A stretch of 64,000 nucleotides of DNA, taken from Lumbricus rubellus (taxonomy: Eukaryota > Annelida > Clitellata > Crassiclitellata > Lumbricidae). Location of the stretch: assembly GCA_945859605.1 (NCBI GenBank), contig OX243814.1:34896952-34960951 (forward strand). The letters are read 5' to 3'. Shown piece after piece: positions 37,165 to 50,700 of this stretch; within the stretch, counting starts at the first letter, position 1, and every line of letters begins with the position of its first letter. The translations under genes were made by a program, and so were the position numbers. The notes beneath the pieces were generated by a model. It saw only the letters and a program-made list of their open reading frames with translations, did not search any database and was not told the DNA's origin.

Positions 37165-40100
37165 AGTGCCCATCGCCCTCATCAATAAACTAATGCCCTT
37201 CGCGCTCGTGAATAAACCAGTGCCCATCGCGCTCGTGAATAAACTGATGCCCATCGCGCTCGTGAATAAACTGATGCCCAACGCGCTCGTGAATAAACGA
37301 GTGCCCTTGGCGGTCGGTAATAAACTGATGCCCATCGCGCTCGTGAATAAACTGAGGCCCATCGCGCTCGTCAATAAGCTAATGACCTTCGCGCTCGTGA
37401 ATAATCTAGTGCCCTTGGCGCTCGTGAATAAACAAGTGCCCTTCGCGCTCGTGAATAAACTGATGCCCATAGCACTCGTGAATAAACCAGTGCCCATCGC
37501 GCTCGTCAATAAACTAGTGCCCATCGCGCTCGTGAATAAACTGGCGCCCATCGCGCTCGTGAATAAACTGATACCCACCGCGCTCCTGAATAAACTGAGG
37601 CCCATCGCCCTCGTCGATAAACTAGTGCCCATCGCGCTCGTCAATAAACTAATGCCCATCGAGCTCGTGAATAAACTGATGCCCATCGCGCTCGTGAATA
37701 AACTGATGCCCACCGCGCTCGTGAATAAACTGAGGCCCATCGCCCTCATCAAAAAACTAATGCCCTTCGCGCTCGTGAATAAACCAGTGCCCATCGCGCT
37801 CGTGAATAAACTGATGCCCATCGCGCTCTTCAATAAACTGGTGCCCTTCGCGCTCGTGAATAAACTAGTGCCCATCGCGCTAGTGAATAAACTAGTGCCC
37901 TTTGCGCTCGTGAATAAACTAATGCCCATCGCGTTCGTGAACAAACTAGTGCTCTTCGCGCTCGTGAATAAACTGATGCCTTTCGCGCTCGTGAATAAAT
38001 TGATGCCCATCGCGCTCGTGAATAAACTGAAGCCCATCGCGCTCGTCAATAAACTAGCGCCCATCGCGCTCGTGAATAAAATAGTGCCCATCGCGCTCGT
38101 CAATAAACTGATGCGCATCGCGCTCGTGAATAAAATGATGCCCATCGCGCTCGTGAATAAACCAGTGCCCATCGCGCTCGTCAATAAACTAGTGCCCATC
38201 GCGCTCGTCAATAAACTAATGCCCATCGAGCTCGTGAATAAACTGATGCCCATCGCGCTCGTGAATAAACTGATGCCCACCGCGCTCGTGAATAAACTGA
38301 AGCCCATCGCCCTCATCAATAAACTAATGCCCCTCGCGCTCGTGAATAAACCAGTGCCCATCGCGCTCGTGAATAAACTGATGCCCATCGCGCTCGTGAA
38401 TAAACTGATGCCCAACGCGCTCGTGAATAAACGAGTGCTCTTGGCGGTCGGTAATAAACTGATGCCCATCGCGCTCGTGAATAAACTGAGGCCCATCGCG
38501 CTCGTCAATAAGCTAATGACCTTCGCGCTCGTGAATAATCTAGTGCCCTTGGCGCTCGTGAATAAACAAGTGCCCTTCGCGCTCGTGAATAAACTGATGC
38601 CCATAGCACTCGTGAATAAACCAGTGCCCATCGCGCTCGTCAATAAACTAGTGCCCATCGCGCTCGTCAATAAACTAATGCCCATCGCGCTCGTGAATAA
38701 ACTGATGCCCATCGCGCTCGTGAATAAACTGATGCCCACCGCGCTCGTGAATAAACTGAGGCCCATCGCCCTCGTCAATAAACTAATGCCCTTCGCGCTC
38801 GTGAATAAACCAGTGCCCATCGCGCTCGTGAATAAACTGATGCCCATCGCGCTCTTCAATAAACTGGTGCCCACCGCGATCGTGAATAAACTGAGGCCCA
38901 TCGCCCTCGTCAATAAACTAATGCCCTTCGCGCTCGTGAATAAACTGATGCCCATAGCACTCGTGAATAAACCAGTGCCCATCGCGCTCGTCAATAAACT
39001 AATGCCCTTCGCGATCGTGAATAAACCAGTGCCCATCGCGTTCTTGAAAAAAACTGCTGCCCATCGCGCTCGTGAATAAACTAGTGCCCATCGCGCTCGT
39101 GAATAAACTAGTGCCCTTCGCGATCGTGAATAAACTAGTGCCCTTCGCGCTCGTCGATGAACTAATGCCCTTCGCGCTCGTGAATAAACTGATGCCCATC
39201 GCGCTCGTGAATAAACTAGTGCCCATCGCGCTCGTGAATAAACTAGTGCCCATCGCGCTGGTGAAAAAACTGATGCCCATCGCGCTCGTGAAAAAACCAA
39301 TGCCCTTCGCGCTCGTGAATAAACTGATGCCCTTCGCGCTCGTGAATAAACTAGTGCCCTTCGCGCTCGTGAATAAATTGATGCCCATCGCGCTCGTGAA
39401 TAAACTGAAGCCCATCGCGCTCGTCAATAAACTATCGCGTCGCGCTCGTGAATAAACTGAGGCCTATCGCCCTCGTTGATAAACTAATGCCCTTCGCGCT
39501 CGTGCATGAACCATTGCCCATCGCGCTCGTGAATGAACTGATGCCCATCGCGCTCTTCAATAAACTGGTGCCCTTCGCGCTCGTGAATAAACTAGTGCCC
39601 ATCGCGCTCGTGAATAAACTAGTGCCTTTTGCGCTCGTGAATAAACTAATGCCCATCGCGTTCATGAATAAACTAGTGCCCTTCGCGCTCGTGAATAAAC
39701 TGAAGCCTATCGCGCTCGTCGATAAACTAATGACTTTCGCGCTCGTGAAAAAACTGATGCCCGTGGCGCTCGTGCATAAACCAATGCCCTTCGCGCTCGT
39801 GAATAAACCAGTGCCCATCGCGCTCGTAAATAAACTGATGCCCATCGCGCTCTTCAAAAAACTGGTGCCCTTCGCGCTCGTGAAAAAATTAGTGCCCATC
39901 GCGCTCGTGAATAAACCAATGCCCTTCGCGCTCGTGAATAAACTGATGCCCTTCGCGCTCGTGAATAAACTGATGCCTTTCGCGCTCGTGAATAAATTGA
40001 TGCCCATTGCGCTCGTGAATAAACTGATGCCCATCGCGCTCGTCAATAAACTAGCACCCGTCGGGCTCGTGAATAAACTAGTGCCCATCGCGTTCGTGAA

Positions 40101-41995
40101 TAAACTGATGCGCATCGCGCTCGTGAATAAACTGATGCCCACCGCGCTCGTGAATAAACTGAAGCCCATCGCCCTCGTCAATAAACTAATGCCCTTCGCG
40201 CTCGTGAATAAACCAGTGCCCATCGCGCTCGTGAATAAACTGATGCCCATCGCGCTCTTCAATAAACTGGTGCCCTTCGCGCTCGTGAATAAATTAGTGC
40301 CCATCGCGCTCGTGAATAAATTAGTGCCCATCGCGCTCGTGAATAAACTGATGCCCATCGCGCTCGTGAATAAACTGGCGCCCATCGCGCTCGTGAATAA
40401 ACTGATACCCACCGCGCTCCTGAATAAACTGAGGCCCATCGCCCTCGTCGATAAACTAGTGCCCATCGCGCTCGTCAATAAACTAATGCCCATCGAGCTC
40501 GTCAATAAACTAGCGCCCATCGCGCTCGTGAATAAAATAGTGCCCATCGCGCTCGTGAATAAACTAGTGCCCTTCGCGATCGTGAATAAACTAGTGCCCA
40601 TCTCGCTCGTGAATAAACTGAAGCCTATCGCGCTCGTCGATAAACTAATGCCCTTCGCCCTCGTGAATGAACTGATGCCCATCGCGCTCGTGAATAAACC
40701 AGTGCCCTTCGCGCTCGTGAATAAACTGATGCCCTTCGCGCTCGTGAATAAACTAATGCCCATCGCGCTCGTGAAAAAACTGATGCCCATCGCGCTCGTG
40801 AAAAAACCAATGCCCTTCGCGCTCGTGAATAAACTGATGCCCATCGCGCTCGTGAATAAACTAGTGCCCTTCGCGCTCGTGAATAAATTGATGCCCATCG
40901 CGCTCGTGAATAAACTGAAGCCCATCGCGCTCGTCAATAAACTAGCGCGTCGCGCTCGTGAATAAACTGAGGCCTATCGCCCTCGTTGAAAAACTAATGC
41001 CCTTCGCGCTCGTGCATGAACCATTGCCCATCGCGCTCGTGAATGAACTGATGCCCATCGCGCTCTTCAATAAACTGGTGCCCTTCGCGCTCGTGAATAA
41101 ACTAGTGCCCATCGCGCTCGTGAATAAACTAGTGCCCTTCGCGCTCGTGAATAAATTGAAGCCCATCGCGCTCATGAATAAACTGATGCCCACCGCGCTC
41201 GTGAATAAACTGAGGCCCATCGCCCTCATCAATAAACTAATGCCCTTCGCGCTCGTGAATAAACCAGTGCCCATCGCGCTCGTGAATAAACTGATGCCCA
41301 TCGCGCTCTTCAATAAACTGGTGCCCTTCGCGCTCGTGAATAAACTAGGGCCCATCGCGCTCGTGAATAAACCAATGCCCTTCGCGCTCGTGAATAAACT
41401 CATGCCCTTCGCGCTCGTGAAGAAACTGATGCCCTTCGCGCTCGTGAATAAATTGATGCCCATCGCGCTCGTGAATAAACTGAAGCCCATCGCGCTCGTC
41501 AATGAACTAGCGCCCGTCGGGCTCGTGAATAAACTGATGCCCATCGCGCTCGTGAATAAACCAGTGCCCATCGTGCTCGTCAATAAACTAGTGCCCATCG
41601 CGCTCGTCAATAAACTAATGCCCATCGCGCTCGTCAATAAACTGATGCCCATCGCGCTCGTGAATAAACTGATGCCCACCGCGCTCGTGAATAAACTGAT
41701 GCACATCGCGCTTTTCAATAAACTGGTGCCCTTCGCGCTCGTGAATAAATTAGTGCCCGACGCGCTCGTGAATAAACTGATGCCCATCGCGCTCGTGAAT
41801 AAACTAGTGCCCATCGCGCTCGTGAATAAACTAGTGCCCTTCGCGCTCGTGAATAAACTGAAGCCTATCGCGCTCGTCGATAAACTAATGCCCTTCGCGC
41901 TCGTGAAAAAACTGATGCCCATCGCGCTCGTGAATAAACCAATGCCCTTTGCGCTCGTGAATAAACTGATGCCCTTCGCGCTCGTGAATAAACTA
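37165..41995. repeat. 4,830-bp higher-order repeat, copy 2
   Basis: Nearly identical second copy. Visible differences include CGCGCTCGTG near 38,067 where copy 1 has CGCGTTCGTG, and a TTAGTG unit near 40,292 where copy 1 has CTAATG. The match ends near 41,995, where this copy continues into AAGCTTTTCGCG units and copy 1 jumped back to the CATCAATAAAC units, defining the exchange point. Confidence 0.92.
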
Positions 41996-44085
41996 GTGCC
42001 CATCGCGCTCGTGAATAAACTGAAGCTTTTCGCGCTCGTCAATAAACTAGCGCCCGTCGGGATCGTGAATAAACTAGTGCCCATCGCGCTCGTGAATAAA
42101 CTGATGCCCATCGCGCTCGTGAATAAACTAATGCCCATCGCGCTCGTGAATAAACCAGTGCCCATCGCGCTCGTCAATAAACTAGTGCCCATCGCGCTCG
42201 TGAATAAACTGATGCCCATCGCGCTCGTGAATAAACTGATGCCCATCGCGCTCGTGAATAAACTGAGGCCCATCGCCCTCGTCGATAAACTAATGCCCTT
42301 CGCGCTCGTGCATGAACCATTGCCCATCGCGCTCGTGAATAAACTGATGCCCATCGCGCTCTTCAATAAACTGGTGACCATCGCGCTCGTGAATAAACAA
42401 GTGCCCTTTGCGCTCGTGAATAAACTAATGCCCATCGCGTTCATGAACAAACTAGTGCCCTTCGCGATCGTGAATAAACTAGTGCCCTTCGCGCTCGTGA
42501 ATAAACTGAAGCCTATCGCGCTCGTCGATAAACTAATGACTTTCGCGCTCGTGAATAAACTGATGCCCGTGGCGCTCGTGAATAAACCAATGCCTTTCGC
42601 GCTCGTGAATAAACTGATGCCCTTCGCGCTCGTGAAAAAAAAGATGCCTTTCGCGCTCGTGAATAAATTGATGCCCATCGCGCTCGTGAATAAACTGAAG
42701 CCCATCGCGCTCGTCAATAAACTAGCGCCCATCGCGCTCGTGAATAAACTAGTGCCCATCGCGCTCGTCAATAAACCAGTGCCCATCGCGCTCGTGAAAA
42801 AACTGATGCCCAACGCGCTCGTGAATAAACTGATGCCCATCGCGCTCGTGAATAAACCAGTGCCGATCGCGCTCGTCAATAAACTAATGCCCATCGCGCT
42901 CGTCAATAAACCCTTGCCCATCGCGCTCGTGAATAAACTGATGCCCATCGCGCTCGACAATAAACTAGTGCCCTTCGCGCTCGTGAATAAACCAGTGCCC
43001 ATCGCGCACGTGAATAAACTGATGCCCATCGCGCTCTTCAATAAACTGGTGCCCGTCGCGCTCGTGAATAAACTAGTGCCCATCGCGCTCGTGAATAAAC
43101 CAATGCCTTTCGCGCTCGTGAATAAACTGATGCCCTTCGCGCTCGTGAATAAACTGATGCCCTTCGCGCTCGTAAATAAATTGAGGCCCATCGCCCTCGT
43201 CGATAAACTAATGCCCTTCGCGCTCGTGCATGAACCATTGCCCATCGCGCTCGTGAATGAACTGATGCCCATCGCGCTCTTCAATAAACTAGTGCCCATC
43301 GCGTGTTAGTGAAAAAACTAGTGCCCTTTGCGCTCGTGAATAAACTAATGCCCATCGCGTTCATGAATAAACTAGTGCCCTTCGCGCTCGTGAATAAACT
43401 GAAGCCTATCGCGCTCGTCGATAAACTAATGACTTTCGCGCTCGTGAATAAACTGATGCCCGTGGCGCTCGTGAATAAACCAATGCCCTTCGCGCTCGTG
43501 AATAAACTGATGCCCTTCGTGCTCGTGAATAAACTGATGCCCTTCGCGCTCGTGAATCAATTGATGCCCATCGCGCTCGTGAATAAACTGAAGCCCATCG
43601 CGCTCGTCAATAAACTAGCGCCCATCGCGCTCGTGAATAAACTAGTGCCCATCGCGCTCGTCAATAAACTAGTGCCCATCGCGCTCGTGAATAAACTGAT
43701 GCCCAACGCGCTCGTGAATAAACTGATGCCCATCGCGCTCGTGGATAAACCAGTGCCGATCGCGCTCGTGAACAAACTAGTGCCCATCGCGCTCGTCAAT
43801 AAACTAATGCCCATCGCGCTCGTCAATGAACCATTGCCCATCGCGCTCGTGAATAAACTGATACCCATCGCGCTCGACAAAAAACTAGTGCCCTTCGCGC
43901 TCGTGAATAAACCAGTGCCCATCGCGCTCGTGAATAAACTGATGCCCATCGCGCTCTTCAATAAACTGGTGCCCTTCGCGCTCGTGAATAAACTGATGCC
44001 CATCGCGCTCGTGAAAAAACTGATGCCCACCGCGCTCGTGAATAAACTGAGGCCCATCGCCCTCATCAATTAACCAATGCCCTTC
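40414..44085. repeat. 3,672-bp higher-order repeat, copy 1
   Basis: The period is exactly 136 units. Paired sites are GCGCTCCTG at 40414 and 44086, ACTAGCGCGT at 40941 and 44613, and GCGTGTTAGT at 43301 and 46973. The block overlaps the right part of the 4,830-bp copy 2, so it was duplicated after that event. It contains one -2 and one +2 indel, which cancel. Confidence 0.93.
43301..43311. other. Two-base insertion allele (GCGTGTTAGTG), first of four copies
   Basis: The standard GCGCTCGTG is replaced by GCGTGTTAGTG, two bases longer. It recurs at 46973, 55996 and 58293. In the first two copies the next bases are AAAAAACTAG and in the last two AATAAACTAG, which gives two subfamilies of the same allele. 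Confidence 0.93.
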
Positions 44086-47000
44086 GCGCTCCTGAATAAA
44101 CTGAGGCCCATCGCCCTCGTCGATAAACTAGTGCCCATCGCGCTCGTCAATAAACTAATGCCCATCGAGCTCGTCAATAAACTAGCGCCCATCGCGCTCG
44201 TGAATAAAATAGTGCCCATCGCGCTCGTGAATAAACTAGTGCCCTTCGCGATCGTGAATAAACTAGTGCCCATCTCGCTCGTGAATAAACTGAAGCCTAT
44301 CGCGCTCGTCGATAAACTAATGCCCTTCGCCCTCGTGAATGAACTGATGCCCATCGCGCTCGTGAATAAACCAGTGCCCTTCGCGCTCGTGAATAAACTG
44401 ATGCCCTTCGCGCTCGTGAATAAACTAGTGCCCATCGCGCTCGTGAAAAAACTGATGCCCATCGCGCTCGTGAATAAACTAATGCCCATCGCGCTCGTGA
44501 ATAAACTGATGCCCTTCGCGCTCGTGAATAAACTAGTGCCCTTCGCGCTCGTGAATAAATTGATGCCCATCGCGCTCGTGAATAAACTGAAGCCCATCGC
44601 GCTCGTCAATAAACTAGCGCGTCGCGCTCGTGAATAAACTGAGGCCTATCGCCCTCGTTGAAAAACTAATGCCCTTCGCGCTCGTGCATGAACCATTGCC
44701 CATCGCGCTCGTGAATGAACTGATGCCCATCGCGCTCTTCAATAAACTGGTGCCCTTCGCGCTCGTGAATAAACTAGTGCCCATCGCGCTCGTGAATAAA
44801 CTAGTGCCCTTCGCGCTCGTGAATAAATTGAAGCCCATCGCGCTCATGAATAAACTGATGCCCACCGCGCTCGTGAATAAACTGAGGCCCATCGCCCTCA
44901 TCAATAAACTAATGCCCTTCGCGCTCGTGAATAAACCAGTGCCCATCGCGCTCGTGAATAAACTGATGCCCATCGCGCTCTTCAATAAACTGGTGCCCTT
45001 CGCGCTCGTGAATAAACTAGGGCCCATCGCGCTCGTGAATAAACCAATGCCCTTCGCGCTCGTGAATAAACTCATGCCCTTCGCGCTCGTGAAGAAACTG
45101 ATGCCCTTCGCGCTCGTGAATAAATTGATGCCCATCGCGCTCGTGAATAAACTGAAGCCCATCGCGCTCGTCAATGAACTAGCGCCCGTCGGACTCGTGA
45201 ATAAACTGATGCCCATCGCGCTCGTGAATAAACCAGTGCCCATCGTGCTCGTCAATAAACTAGTGCCCATCGCGCTCGTCAATAAACTAATGCCCATCGC
45301 GCTCGTCAATAAACTGATGCCCATCGCGCTCGTGAATAAACTGATGCCCACCGCGCTCGTGAATAAACTGATGCACATCGCGCTTTTCAATAAACTGGTG
45401 CCCTTCGCGCTCGTGAATAAATTAGTGCCCGACGCGCTCGTGAATAAACTGATGCCCATCGCGCTCGTGAATAAACTAGTGCCCATCGCGCTCGTGAATA
45501 AACTAGTGCCCTTCGCGCTCGTGAATAAACTGAAGCCTATCGCGCTCGTCGATAAACTAATGCCCTTCGCGCTCGTGAAAAAACTGATGCCCATCGCGCT
45601 CGTGAATAAACCAATGCCCTTTGCGCTCGTGAATAAACTGATGCCCTTCGCGCTCGTGAATAAACTAGTGCCCATCGCGCTCGTGAATAAACTGAAGCTT
45701 TTCGCGCTCGTCAATAAACTAGCGCCCGTCGGGATCGTGAATAAACTAGTGCCCATCGCGCTCGTGAATAAACTGATGCGCATCGCGCTCGTGAATAAAC
45801 TGATGCCCATCGCGCTCGTGAATAAACCAGTGCCCATCGCGCTCGTCAATAAACTAGTGCCCATCGCGCTCGTGAATAAACTGATGCCCATCGCGCTCGT
45901 GAATAAACTGATGCCCATCGCGCTCGTGAATAAACTGAGGCCCATCGCCCTCGTCGATAAACTAATGCCCTTCGCGCTCGTGCATGAACCATTGCCCATC
46001 GCGCTCGTGAATAAACTGATGCCCATCGCGCTCTTCAATAAACTGGTGACCATCGCGCTCGTGAATAAACAAGTGCCCTTTGCGCTCGTGAATAAACTAA
46101 TGCCCATCGCGTTCATGAACAAACTAGTGCCCTTCGCGATCGTGAATAAACTAGTGCCCTTCGCGCTCGTGAATAAACTGAAGCCTATCGCGCTCGTCGA
46201 TAAACTAATGACTTTCGCGCTCGTGAATAAACTGATGCCCGTGGCGCTCGTGAATAAACCAATGCCTTTCGCGCTCGTGAATAAACTGATGCCCTTCGCG
46301 CTCGTGAAAAAAAAGATGCCTTTCGCGCTCGTGAATAAATTGATGCCCATCGCGCTCGTGAATAAACTGAAGCCCATCGCGCTCGTCAATAAACTAGCGC
46401 CCATCGCGCTCGTGAATAAACTAGTGCCCATCGCGCTCGTCAATAAACCAGTGCCCATCGCGCTCGTGAAAAAACTGATGCCCAACGCGCTCGTGAATAA
46501 ACTGATGCCCATCGCGCTCGTGAATAAACCAGTGCCGATCGCGCTCGTCAATAAACTAATGCCCATCGCGCTCGTCAATAAACCCTTGCCCATCGCGCTC
46601 GTGAATAAACTGATGCCCATCGCGCTCGACAATAAACTAGTGCCCTTCGCGCTCGTGAATAAACTAGTGCCCATCGCGCACGTGAATAAACTGATGCCCA
46701 TCGCGCTCTTCAATAAACTGGTGCCCGTCGCGCTCGTGAATAAACTAGTGCCCATCGCGCTCGTGAATAAACCAATGCCCTTCGCGCTCGTGAATAAACT
46801 GATGCCCTTCGCGCTCGTGAATAAACTGATGCCCTTCGCGCTCGTAAATAAATTGAGGCCCATCGCCCTCGTCGATAAACTAATGCCCTTCGCGCTCGTG
46901 CATGAACCATTGCCCATCGCGCTCGTGAATGAACTGATGCCCATCGCGCTCTTCAATAAACTAGTGCCCATCGCGTGTTAGTGAAAAAACTAGTGCCCTT

Positions 47001-47740
47001 TGCGCTCGTGAATAAACTAATGCCCATCGCGTTCATGAATAAACTAGTGCCCTTCGCGCTCGTGAATAAACTGAAGCCTATCGCGCTCGTCGATAAACTA
47101 ATGACTTTCGCGCTCGTGAATAAACTGATGCCCGTGGCGCTCGTGAATAAACCAATGCCCTTCGCGCTCGTGAATAAACTGATGCCCTTCGTGCTCGTGA
47201 ATAAACTGATGCCCTTCGCGCTCGTGAATCAATTGATGCCCATCGCGCTCGTGAATAAACTGAAGCCCATCGCGCTCGTCAATAAACTAGCGCCCATCGC
47301 GCTCGTGAATAAACTAGTGCCCATCGCGCTCGTCAATAAACTAGTGCCCATCGCGCTCGTGAATAAACTGATGCCCAACGCGCTCGTGAATAAACTGATG
47401 CCCATCGCGCTCGTGGATAAACCAGTGCCGATCGCGCTCGTGAACAAACTAGTGCCCATCGCGCTCGTCAATAAACTAATGCCCATCGCGCTCGTCAATG
47501 AACCATTGCCCATCGCGCTCGTGAATAAACTGATACCCATCGCGCTCGACAAAAAACTAGTGCCCTTCGCGCTCGTGAATAAACCAGTGCCCATCGCGCT
47601 CGTGAATAAACTGATGCCCATCGCGCTCTTCAATAAACTGGTGCCCTTCGCGCTCGTGAATAAACTGATGCCCATCGCGCTCGTGAAAAAACTGATGCCC
47701 ACCGCGCTCGTGAATAAACTGAGGCCCATCGCCCTCATCA
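44086..47740. repeat. 3,672-bp higher-order repeat, copy 2
   Basis: The copies are almost identical. Over the shared 783-codon + frame I find only two residue-level differences (near 42,107/45,779 and 42,992/46,664) plus a few silent ones, such as GTCGGGCTC versus GTCGGACTC near 41,520/45,192. After about 47,740 this copy continues into AATAAACCAATG units. Copy 1 at the same point has AATTAACCAATG joined to GCGCTCCTG, the exchange junction. Confidence 0.93.
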
Positions 47741-50700
47741 ATAAACCAATGCCCTTCGCGCTCGTGAATAAACCAGTGCCCATCGCGCTCGTGAATAAAC
47801 TGATGCCCATCGCGCTCTTCAATAAACTGGTGCCCTTCGCGCTCGTGAATAAACTAGTGCCCATCGCGCTAGTGAATAAACTAGTGCCCTTTGCGCTCGT
47901 GAATAAACTAATGCCCATCGCGTTCGTGAATAAACTAGTGCCCTTCGCGCTCGTGAATAAACTGAAGCCCATCGCGCTCGTCAATAAACTAGCGCCCATC
48001 GCGCTCGTGAATAAAATAGTGCCCATCGCGCTCGTCAATAAACTGATGCGCATCGCGCTCGTGAATAAAATGATGCCCATCGCGCTCGTGAATAAACCAG
48101 TGCCCATCGCGCTCGTCAATAAACTAGTGCCCATCGCGCTCGTCAATAAACTGATGCCCATCGCGCTCGTGGATAAACCAGTGCCGATCGCGCTCGTGAA
48201 TAAACTAGTGCCCATCGCGCTCGTCAATAAACTAATGCCCATCGCGCTCGTCAATAAACCATTGCCCATCGCGCTCGTGAATAAACTGATACCCAACGCG
48301 CTCGACAAAAAAATAGTGCCCTTCGCGCTCGTGAATAAACCAGTGCCCATCGCGCTCGTGAATAAACTGATGCCCATCGCGCTCTTCAATAAACTGGTGC
48401 CCTTCGCGCTCGTGAATAAACTAGTGCCCATTGCGCTCGTGAATAAACCAATGCCCTTCGCGCTCGTGAATAAACTGATGCCCTTCGCGCTCGTGAATAA
48501 ACTGATGCCCTTCGCGCTCGTGAATAAATTGAGACCCATTGCGCTCGTGAATAAACTGAAGCCCATCGCGCTCGTCAATAAACTAGCACCCGTCGGGCTC
48601 GTGAATAAACTAGTGCCCATCGCGCTCGTGAATAAACTGATGCGCATTGCGCACGTGAATAAACTGATGCCCATAGCACTCGTGAATAAACCAGTGCCCA
48701 TCGCGCTCGTCAATAAACTAGTGCCCATCGCGCTCGTCAATAAACTAATGCCCATCGCGCTCGTGAATAAACTGATGCCCATCGCGCTCGTGAATAAACT
48801 GATGCCCACCGCGCTCGTGAATAAACTGAGGCCCATCGCCCTCGTCAAAAAACTAATGCCCTTCGCGCTCGTTAATAAGCCAGTGCCCATCGCGCTCGTG
48901 AATAAACTGATGCCCATCGCGCTCTTCAATAAACTGGTGGCGTTCGCGCTCGTGAATAAATTAGTGCCCATCGCGCTCTTCAATAAACTGGTGCCTTTCG
49001 CGCTCGTGAATAAACTAGTGCCCATCGCGCTCGTGAATAAACCAATGCCCTTCGCGCTCGTGAATAAACTCATGCCCTTCGCGCTCGTGAAGAAACTGAT
49101 GCCCTTCGCGCTCGTGAATAAATTGATGCCCATCGCGCTCGTGAATAAACTGAAGCCCATCGCGCTCGTCAATAAACTAGCGCCCGTCGGGCTCGTGAAT
49201 AAACTAGTGCCCATCGCGCTCGTGAATAAACTGATGCGCATCGCGCTCGTGAATAAACTGATGCCCATAGCACTCGTGAATAAACCAGTGCCCATCGCGC
49301 TCGTCAATAAACTAGTGCCCATCGCGCTCGTCAATAAACTAATGCCCTTCGCGCTCGTGAATAAACTGATGCCCATCGCGCTCGTGAATAAACTGATGCC
49401 CACCGCGCTCGTGAACAAACTGAGGCCCATCGCCCTCGTCAATAAATTAATGCCCTTCGCGCTCGTGAATAAACCAGTGCCCATCGCGCTCGTGAAAAAA
49501 CTGATGCCCATCGCGCTCTTCAATAAACTGGTGCCCTTCGCGCTCGTGAATAAATTAGTGCCTATCGCGCTCGTGAATAAACTGATGCCCATCGCGCTCG
49601 TGAATAAACTAGTGCCCATCGCGCTCGTGAATAAACTAGTGCCCTTCGCGCTCGTGAATAAACTGAAGCCTATCGCGCTCGTCGATAAACTAATGCCCTT
49701 CGCGCTCGTGAAAAAACTGATGCCCATCGCGCTCGTGAATAAACCAATGCCCTTCGCGCTCGTGAATAAACTAGTGCCCTTCGCGCTCGTGAATAAATTG
49801 ATGCTCATCATCGCGCTCGTGAATAAACTGAAGCCCATCGCGCTCGTCAATAAACTAGCGCCCGTCGGATCGTGAATAAACTAGTGCCCATCGCGCTCGT
49901 GAATAAACTGATGCGCATCGCGCTCGTGAATAAACTGATGCCCATCGCGCTCGTGAATAAACCAGTGCCCATCGCGCTCGTGAATAAACTAGTGCCCATC
50001 GCGCTCATGAATAAACTGATGCCCATCGCGCTCGTGAATAAACTGGCGCCCATCGCGCTCGTGAATAAACTGATACCCACCGCGCTCCTGAATAAACTGA
50101 GGCCCATCGCCCTCGTCGATAAACTAGTGCCCATCGCGCTCGTCAATAAACTAATGCCCATCGAGCTCGTCAATAAACTAGCGCCCATCGCGCTCGTGAA
50201 TAAAATAGTGCCCATCGCGCTCGTCAACAAACTGATGCGCATCGCGCTCGTGAATAAAATGTTGCCCATCGCGCTCGTGAATAAACCAGTGCCTATCGCG
50301 CTCGTCAATAAACTAGTGCCCATCGCGCTCGTCAATAAACTAATGCCCATCGAGCTCGTGAATAAACTGATGCCCATCGCGCTCGTGAATAAACTGATGC
50401 CCACGGCGCTCGTGAATAAACTGAGGCCCATCGCCCTCATCAATAAACTAATGCCCTTCGCGCTCGTGAATAAACCAGTGCCCATCGCGCTCGTGAATAA
50501 ACTGATGCCCATCGCGCTCGTGAATAAACTGATGCCCAACGCGCTCGTGAATAAACGAGTGCTCTTGGCGGTCGGTAATAAACTGATGCCCATCGCGCTC
50601 GTGAATAAACTGAGGCCCATCGCGCTCGTCAATAAGCTAATGACCTTCGCGCTCGTGAATAATCTAGTGCCCTTGGCGCTCGTGAATAAACAAGTGCCCT

